Positions 33,163-41,927 of a stretch of DNA of 64,000 bases are shown here, in pieces (the first letter of the stretch is position 1; each line of letters begins with the position of its first letter). The notes beneath the pieces were generated by a model, which had not been told where the DNA came from, did not search any database, and saw only the letters and a list, made by a program, of their open reading frames with translations. This DNA is from Rhizobacter terrae (GTDB lineage: Bacteria; Pseudomonadota; Gammaproteobacteria; Burkholderiales; Burkholderiaceae_C), in NCBI RefSeq assembly GCF_003852895.1, contig NZ_QUSW01000001.1, positions 62,001 through 126,000 on the forward strand, read 5' to 3'. The position numbers and the translations under genes are program-made.

Positions 33163-33959
33163 ACAAACTCATCATCATCTCGGCGCTTTTGCTCGCCTCA
33201 ACGCTGGCGGTGGGGCAGACCGCAGGCGACACCACCGTGCAACGCCCGGCCGGCGGCTGGACCTACAGCGGGATCTCGGACGATCCGTCCAAGGTGAGCT
33301 ACGCCTATCCGAACAACCTCATCGACCGCGGCGGGCAGCGCGGACGCACGCTCATCGAGGGCAAGCTGCGCAAGATGGGCAATGACCGGCGCACGCCCAC
33401 CATCGTCGTCAACGGCAATGCGATGCCGCTGTACGCCGGCGAGGACGGCAGCTACTCGCGTCCCTACGCCTTCGGTCCGGGTTCCAACGGCATCGAGGTG
33501 CGCGACGCGCAGGGCAAGACGATCAAGCGGGTGCAGTTCTACGAGGCCAACCGCACGAAGACCTCCGCGCGGGTGCGCATCATCCTCGCGTGGGACGACC
33601 CGCAGGCCGAGCTTGACCTGCACGTGATCACGCCCGATGGCCAGCATGCCTTCTTCGCAGCGCCCATCCTCACCAACGGCGGCGGGCTGGACGTGGACAG
33701 CGTGGATGGCGCAGGCCCCGAGATGTTTTCGATGACGGCGCCGATGGCCGGCACCTACCACGTGTACGTCAACTACTGGGGCAACTTCGGCGCGGGGGGC
33801 TACCACTTCGACGAGAAGACCCGCCAGCGCGACGTGATCAGCGCGCGCATCACGCTGGTGTTCGACGAGAACACGCCGGCCGAGCGACGCGAGACTTTCA
33901 ACGTGCCGATGCGCAAGATCGGCGACCTCACGCTGGTGAGGTCCTTCGTCAGGGGTTGA
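33159..33959 (+). CDS. yfaP: DUF2135 protein, YfaP-like, second copy
   Basis: 266 residues with a signal peptide (about 1-21, STLAVGQ). Same plan as the preceding gene: GPGSNGIEVRDAQG, then RIILAWDDPQAELDLHVITP, then GTYHVYVNYWGNFG. The pair clearly arose by tandem duplication but has diverged widely, and this copy has an insertion (GAGGYHFDEKTRQ) before the last strands. It ends the six-gene operon and converges with a small membrane-protein gene only 6 bases away. Confidence 0.88.
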   Translation: MNKLIIISALLLASTLAVGQTAGDTTVQRPAGGWTYSGISDDPSKVSYAYPNNLIDRGGQRGRTLIEGKLRKMGNDRRTPTIVVNGNAMPLYAGEDGSYSRPYAFGPGSNGIEVRDAQGKTIKRVQFYEANRTKTSARVRIILAWDDPQAELDLHVITPDGQHAFFAAPILTNGGGLDVDSVDGAGPEMFSMTAPMAGTYHVYVNYWGNFGAGGYHFDEKTRQRDVISARITLVFDENTPAERRETFNVPMRKIGDLTLVRSFVRG

Positions 33960-33965
33960 TGCGAG

Positions 33966-34382
33966 TCAGTGCTTGACCGACACCACGCCCACCACAGGGA
34001 ACCTGGGATGCCCGGAGGCCGGTTGCGGCAGGGCGGGTTCGGCATCGGGTTCGTCGCTGTCGACGAACTCCACTTCCTCGATCGGCAGGCCCTTGAAGGC
34101 GTAGTGCCGCGAGACGCGGTCGATGACGTAGACGGTCATGATGAACAGCCCGATGGCGCCGATGGCCAGGGCCACCAGCAGCACCGCATGGAACCACGGG
34201 TCGGTGAAGATGCCGAAGCACACCACCGAGACCGCCGCCACGCCGGCTGCCATGCGGCGGCCACGCTGCTCGAACAACGCGCCCAGGGTGAGCGGATAAC
34301 TCACCAGGAACGCCAGCACACATGCCTGCTGCTCGACGCCCATGGCGTCAAGGCTTGCATGCAGTTCTCCCATCACATTCAT
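33966..34382 (-). CDS. Small membrane protein, unknown
   Basis: 138 residues from the ATG at 34382, which has GGGGGTCGAC in front; a GTG at 34394 is an alternative. Three hydrophobic segments are visible (CVLAFLVSYPLTLGALF; MAAGVAAVSVVCFGIF; AVLLVALAIGAIGLFIMTVYVI), then a soluble acidic and Pro-rich tail (VEFVDSDEPDAEPALPQP). No family recognised. It converges with the macroglobulin operon and diverges from the CHAT lipoprotein gene. Confidence 0.7.
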   Translation of the reverse strand: MNVMGELHASLDAMGVEQQACVLAFLVSYPLTLGALFEQRGRRMAAGVAAVSVVCFGIFTDPWFHAVLLVALAIGAIGLFIMTVYVIDRVSRHYAFKGLPIEEVEFVDSDEPDAEPALPQPASGHPRFPVVGVVSVKH

Positions 34383-34708
34383 GTCGACCCCCACTTCCGG
34401 CCAACGAGTACATGCACAGCAGCGTACGCCGAAGATGTGACACCAGCCATGGGCACTCCCTTGAACCGATGGTCATTTTTGGCAATCAACGTGCCTTTCG
34501 TTACATGCTGCGGCGAAGAAGCAACGGCGCCTGCGGGTGCACCGTTTTGAGACGCCAAAAAAGCAACGCCAAAACGTGAACTTTGCTTGTAGGGATTGCG
34601 GGAACGGAAAGCTTTACACGCGGCTGGCCGCTATACCTTGGGCTACTTCGGCCGGTGCCGCACTGCAACGACAATCCGACGCACAACCAGCATCGATCGG
34701 GGGAGTTC
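34383..34708. other. Divergent intergenic region
   Basis: About 326 bases between the divergent small membrane-protein and CHAT lipoprotein genes. It is visibly less GC-rich than the genes, which fits promoters reading both ways. No regulator box or RNA structure was recognised. The frame of the downstream protein is open from 34583, so its true start could lie in here. Confidence 0.5.
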
Positions 34709-37483
34709 TTGCAGCTCGGAAAGCAGTTTCAGCGCGTCGCATGCGGCGTGATGCTGGCGCTCGGCGTGGCCATCCTTGCAGGGTGCGCCTCCACCATCGA
34801 CACCACGCGCAAGGACCGCGACAAGGGTCTGAAGGACGGCGACTTCCTCGCCGCGCTGGCGCAGTCCCGGCAGTTGTATCGCAGCGGGCCGACGGCTTTG
34901 ACGGACATCGCAGCGCACTGCGGACTGGTGTTCGCGGTTGCGAACTACTCCGAGGCACGTGAATGCACAGACCGCCTGCTCAATGAACTGTCGGCGGCCG
35001 AGGCCATTCTGGATCGCGAGGTGGAGAAACAACTGAACGAGGAGTACGCCAACCCAGGCGTGCGCCACTTCAAGTCGCGCGAGCTGGTCAGCGCGCTGGA
35101 GTCGGAAGCCTTCGACGGCAAGAAGCTGTCGCCCCGGTGGCGCGAGTCGCGCTTCGGCGTAGAGAAGATTCTCGCACTGCACAACTTGCGGTGGCGTGCC
35201 CAGTACCTGCGCGGAAAGATCGATTTGGACACCGGCGACTTCGCGGGCGCACGGCAGCGCCTGAGCGAAGCGCGCGAGATGGTCAACCACCAGTGGCCGT
35301 ACGGCAAGGATCGGCGGCTCAGCCTCGCGGCCATCATGGACGGAAGCGAGGTATGGCGCTTCGAGGATGTGGAAGGCGCAGGCTCTGACGACTCACGCGC
35401 CTGGTGGATCGACCTGCTGGGCTCGCTGTCCATCGCCAGCAGCGCGAGCCACGATGATGCGCAGGCCATCTCCGCATTGACCGAGCTGGAGCAGTTGCAC
35501 GTGTCGCGCGAACTCGACGGCTACAAGCAGTCGCGCCTGGCCTTCGCGAACATGGCGGCGGGCCGCCTCGCCGCAGCCAAGAAGGCGGCCGATGCCGACC
35601 CCGAGCAGTACCGCCGCAACCTGCGCGTGGGCGGCGCATTCCTCAGCGGCGGCATCCTGATCTACGCGCTGCTCACGGCGGCGGCGCTGTCGGCCGCGCC
35701 TGCCGCGTCCCTGGGTACGGCGTTCGCCAACGCCATCGCAGCCGCGGCGACGCTGATCCTGGGCGTTGCCGCCTCCGTCATCACCTTCGCCGTGTCGCGC
35801 ATCGCCGGCAAGGACACGACCTGGGACCTGACGCAGCGCTGGTATGCCGTGGCGCGCATCTCACGCGACACCGGCGACGACGCCAAGGCCGACGCCACCT
35901 ACAAGAAGCTGCTGGAACAGGACGCCGTGCTGCAGTCGCAGCCCGCCATCCAGTGGCAGGTCTATGCGGACCTCGGCCAATGGCACGAGAAGGCCGGACG
36001 CGATGACGAGGCCATCGCCTTCTACCAGCGCGCCATCGACGTCATCGAAGCCACGCGCCGCAACATCGCGGCCGAGGCGGCCAAGATCGGCTTCATCTCG
36101 GACAAGCAGCAGGTCTACCAGAGGCTGATGCAGCTGCGCCTCAAGCGCGGCCAGGTGGCGCAGGCCTTCGAGCTGTCCGAGCAGGCGCGTGCGAGGGCTC
36201 TGCTGGACATCCTCGCCACCCGCGACTGGACGCAGGCGCTGGATGCGCAGGTGGCGCAGCGCGGCGAGTTGCTCAAGCTGGTGGAAACGCAGGAGAGCGA
36301 AGCACGCCTGGCCATCCTGCAGGACAAGCCCGCGCAGACCACGCTGCGGCGCAATGCGCTGAAGAGCCTGGGCGAGCGCATCCAGGCTGAAGACACGCAA
36401 CTGGCCGCACTCACGCACATCAAGCGCTACACGCTGGACGAGATCCGCGCGCGGCTCGATGCCCATGAAGTGCTGCTGAGCTTCGTGCCGGTTGGCAATG
36501 AGCTGGTGGCCTTCGCCGTGTCGCGCGATGAGCTTCGCCACTGGCGCCTGCCGGCCGGCGAAGTCAACGGCCGCGTGGGCCTGCTGCGGCATGCGATCGA
36601 GCAGCATTCGGTCAGCGCGAGCCTCACCCGCGACCTGGCACAGCAGCTCTTCGCCGGGCTCGCGCCAATGAACCGCTTCGACAAGCTCTCCGTCGTGCCG
36701 ACGGGCTCGCTGCATGCCCTGCCCTTCGCTGCATTGCAAACCGCCGGCGGCGCCTTGCCGGATACGGTGTCGCTGCGCATCCTGCCCAGCGCATCGATCC
36801 TGCCGCTGCTCAACGAGCGCCCGCGGCAGGCCGCTGCCATGTCGGTGATGGCCTTCGGCAACCCCGATTTCGGCGGGCAGCTCCAGTCCTTGCCCAACAC
36901 CGAAGCGGAGGTCGACCAGGTGACCCGCATCGTCGGTGCCGGCCAGGCCCTGACCGGCCGCGAGGCCTCCAAGGCCAACGTGCTGAGCCACAGCGCGCAG
37001 GCCACGGTCCTGCACTTCGCCACGCACAGCCAGTTCGATGCCGAACGGCCCTTGCAGTCGTCCCTGTATCTCAGCGACGGCCAGGGCGGCGCCACCACGC
37101 TGACCGCCTCGGACTTCTACGGCATGCGCATCGGCGCGCGCCTGGTCACGCTCAGTGCTTGCGAGACCGGCCTGGGCACGGTGAAGTCGGGCGATGAAGT
37201 GATCGGCCTGTACCGCGCCCTGATGTTCGCGGGCGCCGACACCATCGTGGCCAGCCTGTGGGAAGTGGACGACGCCTCCACCTCGTTCCTGATGACCCGG
37301 TTCTACACCCACCTGAAGACGCACGATGCGCCCACCGCCTTGCACATGGCGCAGCGCGACACGGCGCAAAAATGGCCCGAGCCCTTCCACTGGGCCGGCT
37401 TCGCCGTGATCGGTCTGGAGCGGCCGTTCGGCCAGGAAGTGGCGGTCAGCCCGTCACCTTCAGCTTCAGCTCCTGCTCATTGA
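34709..37483 (+). CDS. TPR-CHAT lipoprotein with internal membrane hairpin
   Basis: About 924 residues from a TTG at 34709, chosen because it gives a basic n-region and a lipobox (VAILAGCAS); the start is uncertain. A central hydrophobic pair (GAFLSGGILIYALLTAAALS and AAAATLILGVAASVITFAV) splits the N-terminal helical region from TPR units (YADLGQWHEKAGRDDEAIAF). The C-terminus is a CHAT caspase-like domain with His773 (LHFATHSQFD) and Cys818 (LSACETGLG) both present, so it is likely an active peptidase. CHAT-TPR proteins act in regulated proteolysis, including defence in some bacteria. It has no obvious partner nearby. Confidence 0.88.
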   Translation: MQLGKQFQRVACGVMLALGVAILAGCASTIDTTRKDRDKGLKDGDFLAALAQSRQLYRSGPTALTDIAAHCGLVFAVANYSEARECTDRLLNELSAAEAILDREVEKQLNEEYANPGVRHFKSRELVSALESEAFDGKKLSPRWRESRFGVEKILALHNLRWRAQYLRGKIDLDTGDFAGARQRLSEAREMVNHQWPYGKDRRLSLAAIMDGSEVWRFEDVEGAGSDDSRAWWIDLLGSLSIASSASHDDAQAISALTELEQLHVSRELDGYKQSRLAFANMAAGRLAAAKKAADADPEQYRRNLRVGGAFLSGGILIYALLTAAALSAAPAASLGTAFANAIAAAATLILGVAASVITFAVSRIAGKDTTWDLTQRWYAVARISRDTGDDAKADATYKKLLEQDAVLQSQPAIQWQVYADLGQWHEKAGRDDEAIAFYQRAIDVIEATRRNIAAEAAKIGFISDKQQVYQRLMQLRLKRGQVAQAFELSEQARARALLDILATRDWTQALDAQVAQRGELLKLVETQESEARLAILQDKPAQTTLRRNALKSLGERIQAEDTQLAALTHIKRYTLDEIRARLDAHEVLLSFVPVGNELVAFAVSRDELRHWRLPAGEVNGRVGLLRHAIEQHSVSASLTRDLAQQLFAGLAPMNRFDKLSVVPTGSLHALPFAALQTAGGALPDTVSLRILPSASILPLLNERPRQAAAMSVMAFGNPDFGGQLQSLPNTEAEVDQVTRIVGAGQALTGREASKANVLSHSAQATVLHFATHSQFDAERPLQSSLYLSDGQGGATTLTASDFYGMRIGARLVTLSACETGLGTVKSGDEVIGLYRALMFAGADTIVASLWEVDDASTSFLMTRFYTHLKTHDAPTALHMAQRDTAQKWPEPFHWAGFAVIGLERPFGQEVAVSPSPSASAPAH

Positions 37484-37913
37484 CGCGGCCCTTGTCATCG
37501 GCAATCTGCACCAGCAGGCGATGCGTTCCTGCTGGCACCATCGCCTGCGCCACCACCACGCCCTGCTCGTTCCAATGTGCATGCGGACGCAGCGTGTCGG
37601 TGAGGTCGAACTTGAGGATGCCGTACAGCACGCGGAAGGTGGCCGGCACGATGTGCGCGTCCCGCGAGGTCTCGAAGTGAAACTCCAAGCGCAGCGGAGA
37701 CGGCAGACCGCCGTCTCCGGCACGCGGGTCGATCACGCGGATCATCGGGAACACCCCGCGCTTGCGCGAGGGCGGCGGCTCGGGCCGCTGCGTGGCCTGC
37801 GCGCGCTGCTCGTCATCGAGCTGCTGCTGGGTGATGAGCATGAAGCTGTCGTCTTCGGCACGCACGCCGGTCGCGCTCAGTGCCAGCAGGGAGACAAGGG
37901 TGCGCCGCTTCAT
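37446..37913 (-). CDS. Exported hypothetical protein, immunoglobulin-like
   Basis: 155 residues, signal peptide to about residue 19 (SATGVRAE). An acidic/Gln-rich stretch and a Pro-rich linker precede a beta-rich domain (PLRLEFHFETSRDAHIVPATF, then VVVAQAMVPAGTHRLLVQIAD), which looks like an immunoglobulin-like fold. No family recognised. Its 3' end overlaps the CHAT gene by 38 bases on the opposite strand. It diverges from the response regulator gene with 35 bases between. Confidence 0.7.
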   Translation of the reverse strand: MKRRTLVSLLALSATGVRAEDDSFMLITQQQLDDEQRAQATQRPEPPPSRKRGVFPMIRVIDPRAGDGGLPSPLRLEFHFETSRDAHIVPATFRVLYGILKFDLTDTLRPHAHWNEQGVVVAQAMVPAGTHRLLVQIADDKGRVNEQELKLKVTG

Positions 37914-37948
37914 GCAGCGAGTGTAGGGTCTGTTGCTATGCTGCGGTG

Positions 37949-38620
37949 ATGCCTTCGCGACCACGCCACGTTCTGCTGATCGACGACCACGGCCTGGTGC
38001 GCCATGGCCTGCAGCTGCTCATCAACGAGGCGCTGCCACAGGTGCAGGTGCACCTCGCGGGCTCGCTGGCCGAAGGGCTGGACGCACTCTCGCGTTCGGC
38101 CACCGACCTCGTGCTGCTGGACCTCACGCTGGGCGACGTGCACGGCATGGCAGGCCTTCGAAAACTGCGCGAAGAGCACACCGCCGTGCCGGTGGTCATC
38201 GTGAGCGCGCAGGACGATCGCGACACCGTGCTGGCCGCGCTCGACGCCGGCGCCATGGGCTTCATCTCCAAGGCCGCGCCGCCGGACGAGCTGCGCAGCG
38301 CGCTCACGCAAGTGCTCGTGCACCGCGCCATCCACCTGCCGCAGTCGGTGTCGAATCGGCACGAGGGCGGACGCGATCTCTCCGAGCTTGCCTCCCTGGG
38401 TCTCACGCCGCGGCAGATCGAGGTGCTGGGCCACGTGGTGCAAGGGCTGAGCAACAAGGAGATCGCCCGCAAGCTCGACCGTTCCGAAGTGGCCGTGAAG
38501 AAGCACGTCACCGCCGCGCTGCAGGCGCTGGGCGTGTCCAACCGCACCAAGGCGCTGGTGGCCCTCAGCCAGCATGGGTATCGCATGGGCGCCACGGCCG
38601 CGAGCGATGACGAGGCCTGA
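37949..38620 (+). CDS. NarL/LuxR-family response regulator
   Basis: 223 residues. Receiver domain (about 7-125) with the acidic pocket LLIDDHG, phosphoacceptor Asp58 (LVLLDLTLGD) and Lys in FISKAAPP. The C-terminal LuxR helix-turn-helix is LTPRQIEVLGHVVQGLSNKE and beyond. It is a DNA-binding regulator controlled by phosphorylation. The 3' end overlaps the hybrid kinase start by 14 bases, so the two are translationally coupled and form a two-component pair. Confidence 0.92.
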   Translation: MPSRPRHVLLIDDHGLVRHGLQLLINEALPQVQVHLAGSLAEGLDALSRSATDLVLLDLTLGDVHGMAGLRKLREEHTAVPVVIVSAQDDRDTVLAALDAGAMGFISKAAPPDELRSALTQVLVHRAIHLPQSVSNRHEGGRDLSELASLGLTPRQIEVLGHVVQGLSNKEIARKLDRSEVAVKKHVTAALQALGVSNRTKALVALSQHGYRMGATAASDDEA

Positions 38621-40325
38621 GCCCACCGCATCGCAGGACGTGCGCGCCGAGGCCCCGCGGCGGCGCCGGCGCATCGGCATCACCTTGCTGATGCTGGCCG
38701 TGGCCGCAGTGGCCGCGCAATCCTTCGCCGAGTGGCTGCTGCCGTACGATGTGATGGCCTGGTCCAGGCTGGCGCAGGCCCTGGGCCGGCCGGACCTGTC
38801 GCCACGGGTCGTGAGCCTCGCGTGGGCACTTCTCACGCTGCTCGCGCTGTGGCCGCTGCGGGCCGGCAAGGCGGGGGCGGCCTGGGCCGTGGCCGCGGGC
38901 ATCGCGGTGGGTTCCTCGCGGCTCGCGGCGGGCGGGTCGGTGCCGGCCATGGTGCTGTTGCTCGCCGCGGGCATGGCCAGCCTGGGCTGGCAATCAGGGC
39001 GCCACGGTGGCCTGGCCCTGCTGCTGTCCACGGCGGCGTCCATCGTCGCCTGGGACCTGGCCCTCACCAGCTTCGCGGGCCTGTGGCCGGTGTGCCTGGC
39101 ACTGGTCGCGGTGTTCGTGTGGATCGAGCGCCGGCACATCCAGGCCACCGACCAGCGGCTCTTCGCCACCCTGGCAGAACGCGACTCGCTCATCCGCGAC
39201 CTGGATGCCAAGCAGCAGCAACTGCTCGCGCTGCAACAGGAGCGCACGCACCTGCTGGCCGGCATCGGCCACGACCTGCGCCAGCCCCTGTGGGCCGTGC
39301 GCCTGCATGCGGACGCGATGCTCGCGCGCCAGCCCGACTCGCCTGACGGCGATGCGCTGCGCCAGCAACTGCGCGCGACCGACGACGCCATCGGCATGCT
39401 GGACCAGTTCAGCGACTTCGCCGCCATCGAACGCGGTGCGTTGAACTCGCAGATGCAGCGGGTGAACGTGCGCGAGATCGTGGACCTGGTGGCCGCATGG
39501 GAGCGCGAGAGCCACCGCGGCGAGCCGCTGGACATCCACACCTACGGACGCAACGCCTGGGTGCGCACCGACCCGATGCAGCTCAAGCGCATCGTGCAGA
39601 ACCTGGTGGGCAACGCCGTGCGGCACAGCCTGCGCGCCGAGCAGCCGCGCCGCTCGCTGGTGCTGGTGGGCGTGCGTCCGCACCATGGCGGCTTCGCGAT
39701 CGACGTGGTGGACAACGGCGACGGCATCCCGCGCGACAAGCTGGAGGAAGTGTTCCAGCCCTACGTGCAGCTGGGCGGCCAGGCCCGCACGGCCAGGGGC
39801 TCACGGGGACTCGGGCTGGCCATCGTGCGCGGGCTGGTGGCTCAACTGGGCATGCAGCTCGCCCCGGTGCGTTCGCGGCAAGGCCGAGGCACGCGCTTCC
39901 GGGTGGTGCTGCCGCCGGCCCTGCGCTGGCGCGACACCCCCGGCGAGACCCTGACCGGCAAGCTGCTGGCCGTGCTGGACGATGACGACACGGCACGCGC
40001 TGCCCTGGTGTCCGCCTTGCAATCCACCGGCGCCGAATGCGTGTCGGCCGGCTCACTGAAGACCTTGAGGCGCAGCCTGGCGGAGCACGTGCGCTTTCCC
40101 GACGCATTGGTCTTCGACCTCGACCTGAACGCCGCCGCCACCGGCGTCGACGCCGTCCATGCGCTGCGGCAGGAATGGGAGCTGGAGGTGCCTGCACTCA
40201 TCGTCACCGGACAGCCCGGGCAGGCACCGACGCTTCCCGCCGCCTGCCGGCTCCTGCCCAAGCCGGCAGCGCTCGCGGACATCGTCGCGGCGCTGAACCA
40301 GCTGCTGCCTTCCAACCGCGGGTGA
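38607..40325 (+). CDS. Hybrid sensor histidine kinase with multi-pass membrane domain
   Basis: 572 residues. About six or seven N-terminal membrane helices (about 25-175) and no large periplasmic domain. Coiled coil, then HisKA with His222 (AGIGHDLRQPLWAVRLHA), an HATPase_c domain (NLVGNAVRHSL, VVDNGDGIPRDKLEEVFQPY, GSRGLGLAIVRGL), and a C-terminal receiver with Asp504 (ALVFDLDLNAA). Phosphate can pass to its own receiver or to the cognate regulator. The start at 38607 lies inside the end of the regulator gene. The following binding-protein gene may supply the sensed ligand. Confidence 0.9.
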   Translation: MTRPEPTASQDVRAEAPRRRRRIGITLLMLAVAAVAAQSFAEWLLPYDVMAWSRLAQALGRPDLSPRVVSLAWALLTLLALWPLRAGKAGAAWAVAAGIAVGSSRLAAGGSVPAMVLLLAAGMASLGWQSGRHGGLALLLSTAASIVAWDLALTSFAGLWPVCLALVAVFVWIERRHIQATDQRLFATLAERDSLIRDLDAKQQQLLALQQERTHLLAGIGHDLRQPLWAVRLHADAMLARQPDSPDGDALRQQLRATDDAIGMLDQFSDFAAIERGALNSQMQRVNVREIVDLVAAWERESHRGEPLDIHTYGRNAWVRTDPMQLKRIVQNLVGNAVRHSLRAEQPRRSLVLVGVRPHHGGFAIDVVDNGDGIPRDKLEEVFQPYVQLGGQARTARGSRGLGLAIVRGLVAQLGMQLAPVRSRQGRGTRFRVVLPPALRWRDTPGETLTGKLLAVLDDDDTARAALVSALQSTGAECVSAGSLKTLRRSLAEHVRFPDALVFDLDLNAAATGVDAVHALRQEWELEVPALIVTGQPGQAPTLPAACRLLPKPAALADIVAALNQLLPSNRG

Positions 40326-40399
40326 AACCCACTGGCGCAGGCTCTGCCGGCCGCGCGATGATCCGCCCAGGGAGCCGCGAACAGGAACGAGGAATCGGA

Positions 40400-41158
40400 A
40401 TGCGCTGGTGGATGGGCGTGATGCTGCTGGGCTTGTGGCTCGCCGGTGAGCCGCAAGCGCTGGCCCAGGCGAGCACGGTGCCCACCTACGTGGTCGGCAC
40501 CACCCGCCCGGAAGACAGCGTGGTCGGCCAGTGGACGCGCGACATCTACACCGAGGCCTTCCGCCGCATGGGCGCGAAGGTGCGCTTCGAGGTCCATCCG
40601 GTGATGCGCCTGGGCCAGTTGCTGGACAACGGCGACATCGACGTCGAAGCCTCGCGCGGCTTCAACTTCGCCAAGGACCTGCCCTCGGTCATCCGCGTGG
40701 AAGAACCCATCTTCGAGATGGTGCCTGCGCTCTTCGTCATCGAGCCGTCCTACCAGATCAAGCAGCTGTCGGAGCTCGCCGACAAGCCCTGGCGCGTGGC
40801 ATGGCCGCGCGGCCTGGTCGAATGCGAACGGCCGCTCGTCCCCCTGCTGTCGCCCGATCGGGTCGTCGACGTGGGGCTCACCGAGCAGGCCGTGAAGATG
40901 CTGCTGACCGGCCGCGTGGAGTTCATCTGCGGGCTGGACATCGTGGTGCTGGCCATGCCCCGCACGCCTGAGTACCGCGGCATGTCGGCCGTGCGCAAGC
41001 TGATCGACGTGGCCGACGTGCTGCCGCTGTACCCGCACCTGAACAAGCGGCACAAGGACATCGCGCCGCTGCTGGCCGCCACCTTGCGACAGATGAAGGC
41101 CGAAGGCCTGGTCCAGCGCTACCGCCAGGAGGCCTTCAAGCGCTTCGGCGCTACTTGA
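40400..41158 (+). CDS. Periplasmic family 3-type solute-binding protein, putative sensor subunit
   Basis: 252 residues. Signal peptide to about residue 22 (EPQALAQ). It has the layout of family 3 binding proteins (TRDIYTEAFRRMGAKVRFEV, LLDNGDIDVEASRG, YQIKQLSELADKPWRVAW). GAGGAATCGG precedes the ATG. It starts 74 bases after the hybrid kinase gene on the same strand and has no transporter genes, so a role as periplasmic ligand detector for the kinase is plausible. Its 3' end overlaps the FMN reductase gene by 8 bases, tail to tail. Confidence 0.8.
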   Translation: MRWWMGVMLLGLWLAGEPQALAQASTVPTYVVGTTRPEDSVVGQWTRDIYTEAFRRMGAKVRFEVHPVMRLGQLLDNGDIDVEASRGFNFAKDLPSVIRVEEPIFEMVPALFVIEPSYQIKQLSELADKPWRVAWPRGLVECERPLVPLLSPDRVVDVGLTEQAVKMLLTGRVEFICGLDIVVLAMPRTPEYRGMSAVRKLIDVADVLPLYPHLNKRHKDIAPLLAATLRQMKAEGLVQRYRQEAFKRFGAT

Positions 41159-41717
41159 GCTTGGCCGGGTTGGCTTCCACCCACGCCGCGAAGGCATTCA
41201 TGAACTTGCGCAGGAACTCCTGCGTCTCGGGCTTCTTGATGTTGCCGCCCTCGTCGAAAAGATCGCCCCCGCCGCCGATGTAGGCCTCGGGCTGCTGCAG
41301 CACCGGCACGTTCAGGAACACCAGCGACTGGCGCAGGTGGTGGTTGGCGCCGAACCCGCCGATGGCGCCCGGCGACAGGCTGATGACCGCACCCGGCTTG
41401 CCGTCCCAGGCGCTCTTGCCGTAGGGGCGCGAGGCGACGTCGATGGCGTTCTTGAGCACACCCGGCACCGAGCGGTTGTATTCCGGCGTGACGAAGAGCA
41501 CCGCGTCCGCTTCCTGGATCTGCTTCTTGAACGCCACTGACGGCGCCGGCGGGTTGGCATCGTCGTCCTGGTTGTACAGCGGCAGGCTGCCGATTTCCGC
41601 GATGTGCAGCTTGAGGCCGTCGGGCGCGAGCTTGGCGAGGTTGAGCGCGAGCTTGCGGTTCATCGAATCCTTGCGCAGGCTGCCGACGATGACGGCGACG
41701 TTGCGAACTTGGGCCAT
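41151..41717 (-). CDS. NADPH-dependent FMN reductase
   Basis: 188 residues, full length for the flavodoxin-like family. The FMN-binding loop is VGSLRKDSMNRKLALNLAK. Other signatures are VTPEYNRSVPGVLKNAIDV and GGFGANHHLRQSL. It reduces FMN, quinones or azo dyes using NAD(P)H in the cytoplasm, like ChrR or AzoR homologues. The start at 41717 has a weak upstream AAGGAACAGCC. The frame is open far upstream, but the homology begins at MAQVRNVAVIVG. Confidence 0.92.
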   Translation of the reverse strand: MAQVRNVAVIVGSLRKDSMNRKLALNLAKLAPDGLKLHIAEIGSLPLYNQDDDANPPAPSVAFKKQIQEADAVLFVTPEYNRSVPGVLKNAIDVASRPYGKSAWDGKPGAVISLSPGAIGGFGANHHLRQSLVFLNVPVLQQPEAYIGGGGDLFDEGGNIKKPETQEFLRKFMNAFAAWVEANPAKLK

Positions 41718-41927
41718 GGCTGTTCCTTTCGAGGCGGGACCGGGGGCCTTCTTGTACTGCCAAGCGCAACTGGACGCCATGCCCGCGCGCAATGCCCCCG
41801 CGCAGATGCGGGCTCCGCCGTCCGAAGGCCCCGGGGCAACGTCGTCATGGACATACGCAGTTCTACGTGGCCGCAGGCGGCCACCGGCCGATAAGCTGCC
41901 GCATCCCACACCTCGAAGGATGCTGCC

